A stretch of DNA of 64,000 nucleotides from Salipiger aestuarii (GCF_003259905.1 NZ_QLMG01000008.1:62001-126000); one strand, 5' to 3'; shown: positions 1-9,387, counted from the stretch's first letter. The notes: generated from the letters alone by a model not told the origin. Translations and numbers: made by a program.

Positions 1-809
1 GGCACCCCGAGCTTGGGAAATTCGCCCCCAAGCCGTTTGACCTTGTGGCATTCAAGCGCGCGCTGTTCTCGTGGCAGGACCTGACCCGCGACGACGGCTG
101 GCACGCGCTGTTCCTGTCCAACCACGATCTGCCGCGTCAGGTGTCGTTCTATGCCGACGATCGCACCCACCGCCGCCCCGCCGCCAAGACGCTGGCCACG
201 GTGCTGCATCTGCTCAAGGGCACGCCCTTTGTCTATCAGGGCGAGGAAATCGGCATGACCAACGCCCGGTTCGAACGCATCGACCAGTATCGCGACCTGG
301 AAACGCTGAACCATTTCGAAGAGCAGATCGCGCAAGGCGTGTCGCCCGACGTGTTCCTTGCGGGCGCCAACCGCAACAGCCGCGACCATTCCCGCACCCC
401 GATGCAGTGGAGCGCGGCCCCGCATGGCGGGTTCACCACCGGCACGCCGTGGATCGAGGCCAACCCGAATTTCGCACAGGTGAACGTCGAACGCGACATG
501 GCCCATCCCGACAGCATCTTCGCGCATTACCGCCGGTTGATCGCGTTGCGCAAGGACAGCGACCTGGTGACCTTTGGCCATACGGTGCAGCGGTTCGATG
601 ACGATCCCGACATCCTCGCCTTTGAACGCCGTCTCGGCGAGGAACGGTTGTTGGTCATCGCCAATTTCACCGCCCGCCCGCAAGAGCGCGCGCTGCCGGA
701 CGATCTGACCGGGCCGGCAAGTTGCCTGCTGTGTACCCATGCGCCGTACAACGCCATTCCGCCTCGCCTGACGCTCGCGCCTTACGAAAGCCTTGCCTGG
801 ACGCTGTAG
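1..809 (+). CDS. Alpha-glucosidase, GH13 family, C-terminal part
   Basis: C-terminal part of a glycoside hydrolase family 13 enzyme that hydrolyses alpha-glucosidic bonds in oligosaccharides. The open frame runs off the left edge (first full codon at 3), so the start and most of the TIM barrel are missing. The fragment carries the conserved SNHDLPR motif that holds the transition-state aspartate, then the GTPFVYQGEEIGMTN and SRTPMQW stretches typical of oligo-1,6-glucosidase or trehalose/maltose-type alpha-glucosidases. The last ~80 residues fit the C-terminal beta domain. Family assignment is firm; exact substrate is not. It converges on the DUF421 gene with only 22 bases between them. Confidence 0.9.
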   Translation, partial: HPELGKFAPKPFDLVAFKRALFSWQDLTRDDGWHALFLSNHDLPRQVSFYADDRTHRRPAAKTLATVLHLLKGTPFVYQGEEIGMTNARFERIDQYRDLETLNHFEEQIAQGVSPDVFLAGANRNSRDHSRTPMQWSAAPHGGFTTGTPWIEANPNFAQVNVERDMAHPDSIFAHYRRLIALRKDSDLVTFGHTVQRFDDDPDILAFERRLGEERLLVIANFTARPQERALPDDLTGPASCLLCTHAPYNAIPPRLTLAPYESLAWTL

Positions 810-831
810 CGCCGGCGTCCCACCCGCCAGC

Positions 832-1332
832 CTAGGGGGTGCTGGCGCCCTGCGGCCCGGCGATCACCGAAAAAGATCCGTCGGATTCCAGGATCACCGC
901 CGAAATGTCGTGCAGCCCCCCGCGTCCTTCGGTGCGCACCACGGCGTCCAGTTCTTCGTGCGTGACGCGTGCGCGCCGCATGGCCTCGGGCAACGGCGTG
1001 CCGTCGCGCAGCAACAGCGATGGTTCGGCGCGCATCGCGCGGGCAAAGCGGGCCGAGCGCACCGACAGCGCCGTCACCGCGTATTGCAGCGCAATCAGCA
1101 GCGCCAGCGCGGTGGCGCCTTCGGCCAGCGCCACGCTTTCGCTCAGCAGGATCGACGCCAGCGTCGAGCCGAACGCAACCGTTATCACCAGGTCGAACGC
1201 GTTCAGCTTGGCCAGCGTGCGCTTGCCCGAGACCCGCAGCGACATGACCAGAAAGCCGTAGGCCAGCGTTCCCACGATCAGGGTGCGCACGATCCCGTTC
1301 CAGCTTTGAAAGAACATTTCGGACCAGTTCAT
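832..1332 (-). CDS. DUF421 (YetF-like) membrane protein
   Basis: A 166-residue protein of the DUF421/YetF family, whose biochemical role is not established. The N-terminal half has hydrophobic segments at about 15-35, 48-66 and 70-90. The conserved family phrase RVSGKRTLAKLNAFDLVI lies in the first half. A small cytoplasmic domain follows (SLLLRDGTPLPEAMRRARVTHEEL), and it ends with the usual DUF421 pattern of a short strand predicting effects of side chain orientation. It lies 24 bases downstream of the histidine kinase on the same strand, so the two may be co-transcribed. Function is not inferred further. Confidence 0.8.
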   Translation of the reverse strand: MNWSEMFFQSWNGIVRTLIVGTLAYGFLVMSLRVSGKRTLAKLNAFDLVITVAFGSTLASILLSESVALAEGATALALLIALQYAVTALSVRSARFARAMRAEPSLLLRDGTPLPEAMRRARVTHEELDAVVRTEGRGGLHDISAVILESDGSFSVIAGPQGASTP

Positions 1333-1356
1333 CGCATGCTCCGTGGCGGTGGGGGC

Positions 1357-2460
1357 TCAGCTCCCCCGGCTGTTGAAGGTCAGCGTTACCGCGACCCCGG
1401 GCCCCGTGGTGTCGCGCACGATCTCGGTGCCCAGCTCTGACGCCAGAAGATCCATCAGGTTCGACCCAAGGCCGGTAGAGGGCGAAGCGTCCGGGGGCAG
1501 CCCGACGCCATCGTCGCTGCAACGCAGCAAAATCCGCGCGCCCTCCTCGGAGATGTCTTCGGCGATCTCGACCCGGATCTCGCCGCTGTCCCGGCCGGGA
1601 AAAGCGTGCTTGAACGAATTGGTCACGAATTCGCTGACAAAGGTTCCCACGGCAACCGCCACCTTGGCCTGCACCCGCGGCGCGGCCAGCACCGTGACCA
1701 GCCGGATGCCGCCGGGCGCCATCTGCGAAAGCCCGTCGCAGATCGGGGCCACGGTGTCGCGCAGATCGACCCAGCCGGACCCGTCCTCGGCATAGATCTG
1801 TTCGTGCACCTTCATCATCGCCTGAATGCGGGCATTGACGCCCGACAGCACGGTTTCGGCCGAGGTGTCCGTTCCGATCCGGCGGCTTTGAACGCGCACA
1901 AAGGACATGAGCGATTGCAACGAGTTCTTGATGCGGTGATCGGCTTCGCGGCGGAACACCTCGCCCATGGCAAAGGCCCGGCGGGTTTCCAGCAGGGCCA
2001 TAACCTGGCGCGCCAGCACGCGCAGCGTCTTGCGCTGAAGATCGGTCAGGCTGCGCGGGTTGGGGTCGAGCACGCACAGGGTGCCAAGCGGCAGCCCGTT
2101 CGGGGTTTTCAAAAGCGCCCCGGCGTAAAACCGCAACCCCGGATCCGAGGTGCACAGTGGGTTGTCCTTCATCCGGCTGTCCTGAAGCGTGTCTTCGATT
2201 TCGACGAATTCGCTTTCCAGGATCGCATGCGAACAGATCGAGGTTTCCAGCGGCGTTTCCCGCACCCCAAGCCCGACCTCGGCCTTGAACCACTGCCGTT
2301 CGGCGTCGATGAAATTCACCACCGAAATCTCGGTCTCGCAGATCGCCGCAGCAAGATCCACGATGGCATCGAAATCGTCTTCGAAATCTGAATCGAGGAT
2401 GCCGTAGTCATGAAGCGCGGCAAGGCGCGCCTCCTGAAGCGGATGAACCTGCGCTTTCAT
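1357..2460 (-). CDS. Sensor histidine kinase, GAF plus HWE/HisKA_2 type
   Basis: A 367-residue soluble sensor kinase. A GAF domain occupies about residues 20-160 (ISVVNFIDAERQWFKAEVG, then LGTLCVLDPNPRSLT). The phosphoacceptor region follows with EADHRIKNSLQSL, His about 175, and an HATPase domain comes after it with the FVTNSFKHAFPG N-box-like and DDGVGLP motifs. HRxKNxL and this ATPase style mark the HWE/HisKA_2 group, common in Alphaproteobacteria for light, redox or general stress signals. The start at 2460 is preferred over upstream in-frame codons (2505, 2601) because AAGGG precedes it by six bases. No response regulator is adjacent, so the partner is unknown. Confidence 0.87.
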   Translation of the reverse strand: MKAQVHPLQEARLAALHDYGILDSDFEDDFDAIVDLAAAICETEISVVNFIDAERQWFKAEVGLGVRETPLETSICSHAILESEFVEIEDTLQDSRMKDNPLCTSDPGLRFYAGALLKTPNGLPLGTLCVLDPNPRSLTDLQRKTLRVLARQVMALLETRRAFAMGEVFRREADHRIKNSLQSLMSFVRVQSRRIGTDTSAETVLSGVNARIQAMMKVHEQIYAEDGSGWVDLRDTVAPICDGLSQMAPGGIRLVTVLAAPRVQAKVAVAVGTFVSEFVTNSFKHAFPGRDSGEIRVEIAEDISEEGARILLRCSDDGVGLPPDASPSTGLGSNLMDLLASELGTEIVRDTTGPGVAVTLTFNSRGS

Positions 2461-2636
2461 ATCAAGCCCTTGAAAATCGCTGCGCTGCGTCGAAATGGCA
2501 TGCATGCCGGGCACTGCCACCCTCTGGCTTTTAGCCGATAGCGGTGCGGTTTCAAGCCTTGGGCGGGTGTTTTTGCGCAATTCGGGGTGGTTTTGCGGCA
2601 CCGGGACGGGGGTTGGCCGGTGGCGCCGATGAAAGG

Positions 2637-2954
2637 TTATTTTGGGCGTGAAGACCGGCGCGACAGGCGTTTCGCATTGGCCCGCGTGGCGCGGGTGTAG
2701 GGGGCAAGGCCCGCCAGCGACGCCTCGGCGGGGCCCTTGTTGGCGGCCAGCGCGCGCCCGGCCATCTCGGTCGCCTTGGCCAGCGCCGAGGATTTTTCAA
2801 ACACCATGCGCGTCGCCTCTTCGGGACGCATGGTCCCGAGCGACATCTGAAGCACCCGAATCTGGATGACGCTGGACGAGGCCATCATCATCTGGGCGGC
2901 GCCAAAGGCCCATTTCTGCCAAAGCAGCGCGGTGGAAAACAGCGGTCCGTACAT
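2637..2954 (-). CDS. Small helical protein, phasin-like
   Basis: A 105-residue protein with no firmly recognised domain. The first 75 residues look amphipathic and helical, rich in Ala, Met and Gln (AAQMMMASSSVIQIRVLQMS), and the C-terminus is basic (RATRANAKRLSRRS). This resembles short phasin-like proteins of Rhodobacterales, sometimes labelled antifreeze proteins in databases from automatic annotation. AAAGGTGA lies four bases before the ATG and supports the start. It stands alone between the kinase and the catalase terminator. Role unknown. Confidence 0.6.
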   Translation of the reverse strand: MYGPLFSTALLWQKWAFGAAQMMMASSSVIQIRVLQMSLGTMRPEEATRMVFEKSSALAKATEMAGRALAANKGPAEASLAGLAPYTRATRANAKRLSRRSSRPK

Positions 2955-3007
2955 GGGTCACCTTTCGCGGGCAGGGGCCTCTGGGGAATGACAAAATCGG
3001 CAAAGAC

Positions 3008-3032
3008 CCCCGCGGCATTCGTTGCCGCGGGG
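3008..3032 (-). terminator. Hairpin after katE
   Basis: A 10-bp perfect stem CCCCGCGGCA/TGCCGCGGGG with a five-base loop lies 14 bases beyond the katE stop. On the minus strand it is followed by GTCTTTGCC then TTTT further on, so the U tract is weak. Probably a rho-independent terminator or 3'-end stabilising hairpin for katE. Confidence 0.5.
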
Positions 3033-3045
3033 CAGGGCGGCGCGA

Positions 3046-5151
3046 TCAGGCGGCGCGGTCCCAGAAGCGGACAGCGCGGCAGGCCTTGATGAACGCCGGA
3101 GCATCCGTGGGCGCGCCCAGCGTCATCATGCCGGCGTCGGTCTGGTTCACGCCCGACGCCTTGAGCAGCGCGTCGGCTTCGGGGGTCATGGCCATGAACT
3201 TGCAATGGCCAAAGGCGTTCGACACGAAATCCTTGCCCGGCAGCATTCCGCCCAGCTTTTCCGCGCCGTCGGTGCTGAGCACCAGGGCCACCGCGTCGTA
3301 CAGGACCGACGGGCCGCCGTCGATCTTCTGGTTCGCCTCGATCGTGCTGCCGTCGGATGCGGTGACGCCACCGACCTTGGGGGCGACCACCTCGACCATG
3401 CCGCCTTCGGCCTTCACGGCCTCGGTCAGCGCGTCGAACATCGCGCGGTCGGCGCCATCGGTCACGAGGATGCCCAGCTTGCGGCCCTTGAAGCTGTCAG
3501 GTGCGTTCTTGAGGATCGACAGCTTGTCCGACACCTTCAGGTCCACCGGAGCGCGCGCCGGGGTCGCCGCCTCGGGCAGATCGTGGCCAAGCGCCTCCGC
3601 GACCTTCGTCGCCAGCCCTTCGTCGATCACGCGCAGGTGCGACAGGACGCGGTTGCGAATGTCCGGCGCCACGCATTTCGACAGCTCAAAGCCAAAGCCG
3701 TTGACGATGTGGTCCTGTTCGACCGGGGTTTGCGACAGGTAGAACTGCCGCGCCTGGCTGTAATGGTCGGCAAAGCTTTCGGGGCGCAGACGGCGTTTGG
3801 CGCCGGACATGTCCTCGGGGTGGGTTTTGAACCCGGCCCTGGGGTCGGGACGCGGGCCGCCCTGCGACCAGCTGTTGGGCTCATAGTTGGCACGCCCGGT
3901 GGGGTTGTGCATCGCCATGTGACCGTCCTGCTGGAAATGGTGGAACGGGCATTTGGGCGCGTTGATCGGGATATGGGTGAAGTTCGGCCCGCCAAGACGC
4001 TTGGTCTGCGTATCCAGATACGAGAAGTTGCGCCCCTGAAGCAGCGGGTCGTTGGTAAAGTCGATGCCCGGCACGATGTTCTGAGTGCAGAACGCGACCT
4101 GTTCGGTTTCGGCAAAGAAATTGTCGACGGTGCGGTCCAGCACAAGGCGGCCCACGACGCGGATCGGCAGGTCTTCTTCGGGAATCAGCTTGGTGGAATC
4201 CAGCACGTCGAAATCGAACTTGTCGGCGAACGCGTCGTCAAAGATCTGCATCCCCAGCTCCCACTCGGGGAAATCGCCGGTGCGGATGGCGTCCCACAGG
4301 TCGCGGCGGTGGAAATCGGGGTCGGCGCCGTTGATCTTGACAGCCTCGTCCCAGACCACCGATTGCAGGCCCTGCTTGGGCTTCCAGTGGAATTTGACAT
4401 AGTGGCTCTTGCCCTCGGCGTTCACCAGCCGGAAGGTATGCACGCCGAACCCTTCCATGAACCGGAAAGACCGCGGGATGGCGCGGTCGGACATGATCCA
4501 CAGCACCATGTTCATCGACTCGGGCATCAGCGAGATGAAATCCCAGAAATTGTCATGCGCCGACTGAGCCTGCGGAAAGGCACGGTCGGGCGCTTCCTTG
4601 ACCGAATGAATCAGGTCGGGGAATTTCATTGCGTCCTGAATGAAGAACACGGGGATGTTGTTGCCGACCAGATCCCAGTTGCCGTCTTCGGTGTACATCT
4701 TGACCGCAAAGCCGCGCACGTCACGCGCCAGGTCGAACGACCCCTTGTTGCCCGCCACGGTGGAAAACCGCACAAAGGCCGGCACGCGCTTGCCGGCTTC
4801 CTGGAACAGGCTGGCGCTGGTCAGCTCGGGAATGGCGTCGGTGCATTCGAAATAGCCGTGCGCGCCGTAGCCACGGGCATGCACGACCCGCTCGGGGATG
4901 CGTTCATGGTCGAAGTGAAAGATCTTTTCGCGGAAATGGAAATCTTCCATCAGCGCCGGGCCGCGTTCGCCCCCCGTCAGCGTGTTCTGATCGTCCGAAA
5001 CCGGCGTGCCCTGCGCGGTGGTCATGCGGGGGGCGTCGGCGTCGGTCTGATGCCATTCCCCGCCCTGCCCGACTTCGACCGGATGGGCGGCGACGTCGGC
5101 GCCTTTCTGGGTATCGGCGGTGCTGGGGTATAGCTTTGTCTTGTCTGGCAT
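3046..5151 (-). CDS. katE: Large-subunit catalase (HPII type)
   Basis: A 701-residue monofunctional haem catalase that splits hydrogen peroxide to water and oxygen. The catalytic His is in [14 protein letters not shown] (His about 91), the catalytic Asn in [10 protein letters not shown] (about 164), and the proximal haem Tyr in RNFSYLDTQ (Tyr about 378). The C-terminal ~145 residues (from [20 protein letters not shown]) form the DJ-1/PfpI-like flavodoxin domain that defines the large-subunit clade (E. coli HPII is 753 residues). The start at 5151 is chosen for an AAGGA eight bases upstream; the longer frame adds an unlikely basic leader. Single gene with its own hairpin at the 3' end; the upstream 175 bases are very G-rich. 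Confidence 0.96.
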   Translation of the reverse strand: MPDKTKLYPSTADTQKGADVAAHPVEVGQGGEWHQTDADAPRMTTAQGTPVSDDQNTLTGGERGPALMEDFHFREKIFHFDHERIPERVVHARGYGAHGYFECTDAIPELTSASLFQEAGKRVPAFVRFSTVAGNKGSFDLARDVRGFAVKMYTEDGNWDLVGNNIPVFFIQDAMKFPDLIHSVKEAPDRAFPQAQSAHDNFWDFISLMPESMNMVLWIMSDRAIPRSFRFMEGFGVHTFRLVNAEGKSHYVKFHWKPKQGLQSVVWDEAVKINGADPDFHRRDLWDAIRTGDFPEWELGMQIFDDAFADKFDFDVLDSTKLIPEEDLPIRVVGRLVLDRTVDNFFAETEQVAFCTQNIVPGIDFTNDPLLQGRNFSYLDTQTKRLGGPNFTHIPINAPKCPFHHFQQDGHMAMHNPTGRANYEPNSWSQGGPRPDPRAGFKTHPEDMSGAKRRLRPESFADHYSQARQFYLSQTPVEQDHIVNGFGFELSKCVAPDIRNRVLSHLRVIDEGLATKVAEALGHDLPEAATPARAPVDLKVSDKLSILKNAPDSFKGRKLGILVTDGADRAMFDALTEAVKAEGGMVEVVAPKVGGVTASDGSTIEANQKIDGGPSVLYDAVALVLSTDGAEKLGGMLPGKDFVSNAFGHCKFMAMTPEADALLKASGVNQTDAGMMTLGAPTDAPAFIKACRAVRFWDRAA

Positions 5152-5326
5152 GGAAACTGTCCTTGGGCTTGGTATCGGCACGAAGATCGTCCTGGCGAGA
5201 CGCCCCGCGCGCGGGGCGGGGTGGGGCGGGGCGGCGCATCGCAGACGGTCGGGCGGTCGGATTGGCAACGAAGATGCGCCGCAACTTGTTCCCGGTCGCA
5301 TGAAATTTCACGGGGCCGGGCGGGGG

Positions 5327-6106
5327 TCAGCCGGCAAACATCCGCGCGCCCATCCAGATCGCCATGAAGATCATCATCAGGTTTTCGGTCAGCGACACGA
5401 ACCCCAGTGGCACGTTCGACGACCCCCCCACGCAGGCGCATTTAAGCTCGCGCTTGTCGATATAGACCGCCTTGAACACGCTGATCGCGCCGACAAGGCC
5501 GATGAACAGCGCGACGGGCGCGGACACCCATGTCAGCACGCCCGCTGTCATCAGGATGCCCGCAAGCGCCTCGCCATAGGGGTAGATCTTGCCATAGGGC
5601 ACCCAGCGCCGGGCCAGCAGGTCGTAATTCAGGAACATGGTCGAGAACTGTTCGACGTCCTGCAATTTCTGCACCGCAAGGATCGTCATCGACAGGGTGA
5701 CGAACCATTCGAACGCCCGCAGCGTGAAGACGGTACCGTATTGGTGCCAGCTTAGCCCCAGCGCCAGCAGCGCCGCGACGGAAAAGATCGCGATGACCGG
5801 GCGGTACGACGTGTCGCTTTGTTCTTCCTTGGGCGGGTCGATGTCGAAATGCACACGCAGATCGTCATAGCCCCCGATTCGTGCGCCGCCGATGAAGGTC
5901 TGCGGCGTGGTATCGACCCCGTGCTCTTGCATGAAGGCATCGGTCTGTTCGCGGGTTTCAAGGGGGTGATCCTCGACCGTATAGCCGCGCCGTTCCAGCA
6001 GGTCCTTGGATTTCAGGCCGAAGGGGCAGATGTGGCCGGGCATGACCATGCGGTACAGGGCGGCGGTTTTGGCGGTATCCTTGGTATCCTTGGTATCCTT
6101 GGGCAT
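5327..6106 (-). CDS. Glutaredoxin-MauE fusion membrane protein
   Basis: A 259-residue protein joining an N-terminal glutaredoxin-like domain (about 15-90, with a CPFGLKSKDLLERRGY active-site region and TTPQTFIGGARIGGYDDL) to a four-helix MauE/DoxX-type membrane domain (about 100-255). The active-site motif is a CPFG monothiol form rather than CPYC. MauE-type domains act in disulfide transfer or methylamine dehydrogenase maturation; here the fusion suggests thiol redox exchange across the inner membrane. A second cysteine pair, KCACVGG, lies near the last helices and could relay electrons. AAGGAG before the ATG at 6106 fixes the start. The N-terminus holds three Lys-Asp-Thr repeats encoded by a 9-bp tandem repeat. 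Confidence 0.85.
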   Translation of the reverse strand: MPKDTKDTKDTAKTAALYRMVMPGHICPFGLKSKDLLERRGYTVEDHPLETREQTDAFMQEHGVDTTPQTFIGGARIGGYDDLRVHFDIDPPKEEQSDTSYRPVIAIFSVAALLALGLSWHQYGTVFTLRAFEWFVTLSMTILAVQKLQDVEQFSTMFLNYDLLARRWVPYGKIYPYGEALAGILMTAGVLTWVSAPVALFIGLVGAISVFKAVYIDKRELKCACVGGSSNVPLGFVSLTENLMMIFMAIWMGARMFAG

Positions 6107-6180
6107 TGGGGCTCCTTTCCCAGTTCGTGCTAGGGTGTGTTCGGTTTGTGCAAGTGTACTGGCCGCGAAATCCGGCCCGA

Positions 6181-6219
6181 TGATTTGGCCCGGTGATTTG
6201 GCCCGGTGATCTGGCCTGA
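6181..6219. repeat. 13-bp tandem repeat, three copies
   Basis: Unit TGATTTGGCCCGG occurs twice exactly (6181-6193, 6194-6206) and a third time with changes (6207-6219). A partial unit precedes it. It lies upstream of the glutaredoxin-MauE gene in non-coding DNA; possible slippage product or binding sites. Confidence 0.8.
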
Positions 6220-6991
6220 CAGTCCGGCGCCGCCGACGTGGCGAAATCGGGCGGCCCGCCGGCTTGGGCGTCGCGGATCGCCATGCGCAGCCGGCCTGCG
6301 GCAACGCCGCCGTCGCGCGCCGACAGCGCAGCCAGTGTCACCGCGCGCAGGCAGGCGCTGTTCCGTGCCGTGACCTGGGACCGCGTCAGCCCCAGGCCCC
6401 GGCACAGGCCCCGGAACAAACCGCCACGGTCTCGACAAGGTTCGCAATTGTCGGCCTGCGGTCCGGGGACTTCCCCGGCATGAACGCCAGCATGGCGACC
6501 GCCATCGCGGCCCCCATGTGCACGCGCGTCTCGGACCGGAACACATGGGACGCCAGATCGGTGTTGAGATGCATCAGGCCGAACATCCCCCGGACATCCC
6601 GCGTGCGAGGTGGCGATCATCAGTGCGAAACATGTGTGGGCCAAGGTTGTCTCCGTGTCTTTGGCTCTCCAACGACATTCCAGCGCGGGAAGGTTCCGAA
6701 CTGCCGCGAATTGGCGGCGTGGCGTCCGGGAACGGCCATGCCTGCCCGGCGGATACCCTGCCGGACACCCCGGCGATGCGCGCGGCACTCCCCTGTTGTC
6801 CGGCGCCCTTTCCCCAGTCGCTCCCCAGTCTCTCCCCAGCATCGCCCCAGCATCGTCCCGCGCGGATGACGGCGCACCGCCGCCCGAAGCCTTGCCCGAT
6901 CGCCGCTCTGCCCTATCCCTTGACTTGGCGCCGGGCGATGGCGCGCACCCCGTCGCCCGCCCAGCCTGAAACGTCAGAAACGGAGCCGATC
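6220..6991. other. Intergenic region without a clear gene
   Basis: About 770 bases separate the repeat from the next convincing gene. Frames here are rich in Arg, Pro and Ala and look like shadows of GC-rich DNA. The only candidate is a minus-strand fragment (listed separately). Around 6820-6850 there are short direct repeats of CCCCAGT/CCCCAGC. I see no RNA gene. Confidence 0.5.
6386..6586 (-). pseudogene. Possible broken small gene
   Basis: A minus-strand frame starts MFGLMHLNTDLASH and has a plausible hydrophobic helix (HMGAAMAVAMLAFM) before stopping at 6386 after 66 residues. A neighbouring frame on the same strand continues with a helical, protein-like stretch (LTRSQVTARNSACLRAVTL) to about 6230. 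The two together could be one small protein split by a frameshift. No family is recognised and there is no strong ribosome site, so this may be chance. Confidence 0.25.
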
Positions 6992-7348
6992 ATGCCTTAC
7001 CGCGTTTCCCTTACCATCCTGATGGGGGCGTCTCTGGTCGCCATCGCGAGTGGCCTTTACGCCTATTTCGCCCCGCTGACCGGGGTCACGGGGGTCTGGG
7101 GGCCGCTTGCCGCCACCTTCGGAGCAGTGTGCCTGCTGATCGGCGGCGCCTTGCTGGCCCGCGCGCGCCGGCGCGGATCAAGGGCGGGGCTGCTGGTGCT
7201 GCTGGCGCTCGGCATCGTTCTGACGGCCTTTGCCGCGTGGCTGTTGCACCAATGGGTGATGCTGGCCGCGCTTGCCATCTGCGCCATCGGCTGGATCGGC
7301 GCGCTGTCTGGCCCGAAACTGTCTGGCCCGAAAGGAGACCCCGCATGA
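6992..7348 (+). CDS. Small polytopic membrane protein, quinoprotein dehydrogenase anchor candidate
   Basis: A 118-residue protein that is nearly all membrane: helices at about 5-26, 33-52, 62-80 and 84-103. Its stop overlaps the start of the PQQ dehydrogenase (ATGA), so the two are translationally coupled. Size and topology resemble the N-terminal membrane domain of membrane-bound glucose dehydrogenase (Gcd), which binds ubiquinone and anchors the periplasmic PQQ domain in one chain. Here that part would be a separate subunit. The match is by topology and position, not by diagnostic residues. The start at 6992 follows CGGAG; the longer upstream frame is Pro/Arg-rich and rejected. The C-terminus contains a short SGPKLSGPKGDP repeat. 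Confidence 0.72.
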   Translation: MPYRVSLTILMGASLVAIASGLYAYFAPLTGVTGVWGPLAATFGAVCLLIGGALLARARRRGSRAGLLVLLALGIVLTAFAAWLLHQWVMLAALAICAIGWIGALSGPKLSGPKGDPA

Positions 7349-9324
7349 CCATGCTGACGCGATCCGCCGCCATTCTGGCGCTGCTGGCCGGTCCCGCGCT
7401 TGCCCAGGACGGCACGGCCCCGGCCCCCGACACGCAGGCGCAGGCGCAGTTCCGCGCGCCGTCGGATGCGCGCGTGCCCGCCGCCGGTCCCGACTGGCAA
7501 AGCTTTCACGGCCAGGTGTCAGGCGCGAAATTTTCGCCGCTCGACCAGATCACGCCGGACAATGTCGCGCAGCTTGAACTGGCCTGGCGGGCGCAAACCG
7601 GGGATGTGTCGGACGGGTCGGGCGATCTGCCCGCGACCGTCTGGTCGGCCACGCCGATCTATGCCAACGGGCTGCTTTATATCGGCACGCCGTTCTATCG
7701 CGTCATCGCCTACGATCCCGCCACCGGCGAACAGGTCTGGAGCTTTGACACCCAGTCCACGCTGAAGGCGCTGACCCAGCCCGCGCTCAAGAACCGGGGT
7801 GTCGCCTATTGGCAGGCGGACGACCCGCAGGACGGCGCGGCCTGCCAGAAGATCGTCTATCTTGGCACCATGGACGCGCAGCTTTTCGCCATCGACGCCG
7901 ACAGCGGCGTGCCCTGCGAGGATTTCGCCAACGGCGGCGTGCTGGATGTAAACCAGTGGAACACGCTCAACGACCGCTGGCCGCTGTCCTTGCTGCAACC
8001 CCCGACCATCGTGGGCGATCACGTCATCATCGGCTGGGCGGGCAATGACTGGGACTGGGCCGAGGCGCCTCCGGGGTCGGTGTTTTCGGTGAACGCGCAG
8101 AGCGGCGCGCTGGAATGGACCTTTGACACCCTCCCCGAAGACATCCGCGCGCGCACCGGCACCGCCAACGTCTGGACCGCGATGAGCGCGGATGAAGACC
8201 GCGGCATCGTCTACCTTCCGGTGGCGTCACCATCGCCCAATTACTGGGGGGGCAACCGCACCGAAGACATCCCCTATGCCACCTCGACCACCGCGCTGGA
8301 TGTCGACACGGGCGAAGTCATCTGGTCGCGCCAGTGGGTACACCACGACATCTGGGATTACGACATCAACGCCGCGCCCACCCTGATGGACATCACCGTC
8401 GACGGTGAAAATGTTCCGGCCCTGATGCAGCCCACCAAGATGGGGTTCCTGTTCGTGGTCAACCGCGAGACCGGCGAAGACATCTGGCCGATCGAGGAAC
8501 GCCCGGTTCCCGCCGGCGACATTCCCGGCGAACGCTATGCCGAAACCCAGCCGTTTCCCACCGTTCCCGCCCCCCTGCTGGACCAGTCCAGACTGCCGGA
8601 CGTCTGGACGCTGGCCGACATCGCGTCCTTTGGCGAATGCTCGGCCCTGTGGGAGGACATGCGGTATGACGGCATGTACACTGCCCCCACCACCGAAGGC
8701 GCCGGCGCCGGGGCCTATCCCAATTCGGCCGGTGTGGTGCAATGGGGCGGGGTCGGCTTTGATCCCGAAAGACAGATCGCGGTGGTGAACCTGTCCCACG
8801 TCGTGCAGCATATCCAGCTTTACGACCGAAGCCGTTATGACGAGATCAACGGCGCGGCGGGCATCGGCGAGTCGGGGTTTCACCCGCAGACCGGCGCCCC
8901 CTATGGCATGTCGCTGAAAACCGCCCTCAACCGCTGGGGGATGCCCTGCTGGGAACCGCCCTTTGGCGAGATCATGGCGATTGACATGACCAGCGGCGAA
9001 ACGCTCTGGCGCAAGCCGTTCGGGATGTCGCAGCGATACGGGTTCTACATGCCCGAAAGCTGGGGGTCGCCCACCATCGGCGGGCCCGCGATCACCGCGG
9101 GCGGGCTGATCTTTATCGGCGCGACGATGGACGGCATGGTGCGCGCCTACGATCTGGAAACCGGCGAAGAGCTGTGGCGCGACCTGACCGAAGCGCCCTC
9201 GGTCGCCAACCCGGCGGTGTTCGAACACGAGGGTGCGCAATATGTGGCCTTTGTCTCGGGCGGCAATTCGATCCTGAAACCGTCGGTCGGCGACATGGTG
9301 TCGGTCTACCGGCTGCCGGACTGA
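7345..9324 (+). CDS. Periplasmic PQQ-dependent dehydrogenase, glucose/quinate type
   Basis: A 659-residue quinoprotein with a Sec signal peptide (LALLAGPALA, cleavage near 20/21) and an eight-bladed propeller. Recognisable phrases of the membrane glucose/quinate dehydrogenase group are ANVWTAMSADEDRGIVYLP, SPNYWGGNRTEDIPY, WVHHDIWDYDINAAPTL and GGLIFIGATMDGMVRAYD. Family members oxidise sugars or cyclic polyols in the periplasm and pass electrons to ubiquinone. Typical single-chain Gcd is ~800 residues with a fused membrane domain; this protein lacks it, and the coupled upstream gene may supply it. AAAGGAGA precedes the ATG at 7345. An aldehyde dehydrogenase follows after a hairpin. No PQQ synthesis gene is in the window. 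Confidence 0.9.
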   Translation: MTMLTRSAAILALLAGPALAQDGTAPAPDTQAQAQFRAPSDARVPAAGPDWQSFHGQVSGAKFSPLDQITPDNVAQLELAWRAQTGDVSDGSGDLPATVWSATPIYANGLLYIGTPFYRVIAYDPATGEQVWSFDTQSTLKALTQPALKNRGVAYWQADDPQDGAACQKIVYLGTMDAQLFAIDADSGVPCEDFANGGVLDVNQWNTLNDRWPLSLLQPPTIVGDHVIIGWAGNDWDWAEAPPGSVFSVNAQSGALEWTFDTLPEDIRARTGTANVWTAMSADEDRGIVYLPVASPSPNYWGGNRTEDIPYATSTTALDVDTGEVIWSRQWVHHDIWDYDINAAPTLMDITVDGENVPALMQPTKMGFLFVVNRETGEDIWPIEERPVPAGDIPGERYAETQPFPTVPAPLLDQSRLPDVWTLADIASFGECSALWEDMRYDGMYTAPTTEGAGAGAYPNSAGVVQWGGVGFDPERQIAVVNLSHVVQHIQLYDRSRYDEINGAAGIGESGFHPQTGAPYGMSLKTALNRWGMPCWEPPFGEIMAIDMTSGETLWRKPFGMSQRYGFYMPESWGSPTIGGPAITAGGLIFIGATMDGMVRAYDLETGEELWRDLTEAPSVANPAVFEHEGAQYVAFVSGGNSILKPSVGDMVSVYRLPD

Positions 9325-9337
9325 CCGGCGCCCACCG

Positions 9338-9387
9338 GGGGCCTCGCGACGGTCGTTTGCGGCGCGGCCACGAAACCGCGAGGCCCC
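9338..9387 (+). terminator. Long hairpin between dehydrogenase genes
   Basis: Perfect 11-bp arms GGGGCCTCGCG (9338-9348) and CGCGAGGCCCC (9377-9387) flank a 28-base loop, starting 14 bases after the PQQ dehydrogenase stop. There is no T tract, so it may be a transcript-stabilising or attenuating element rather than a strong terminator. Confidence 0.45.

Noticed and set aside
3022-5133. A 703-codon open frame antisense to katE
   Set aside because: Third-position GC in katE keeps the opposite frame open; the translation is His/Val/Gly-rich without domains.
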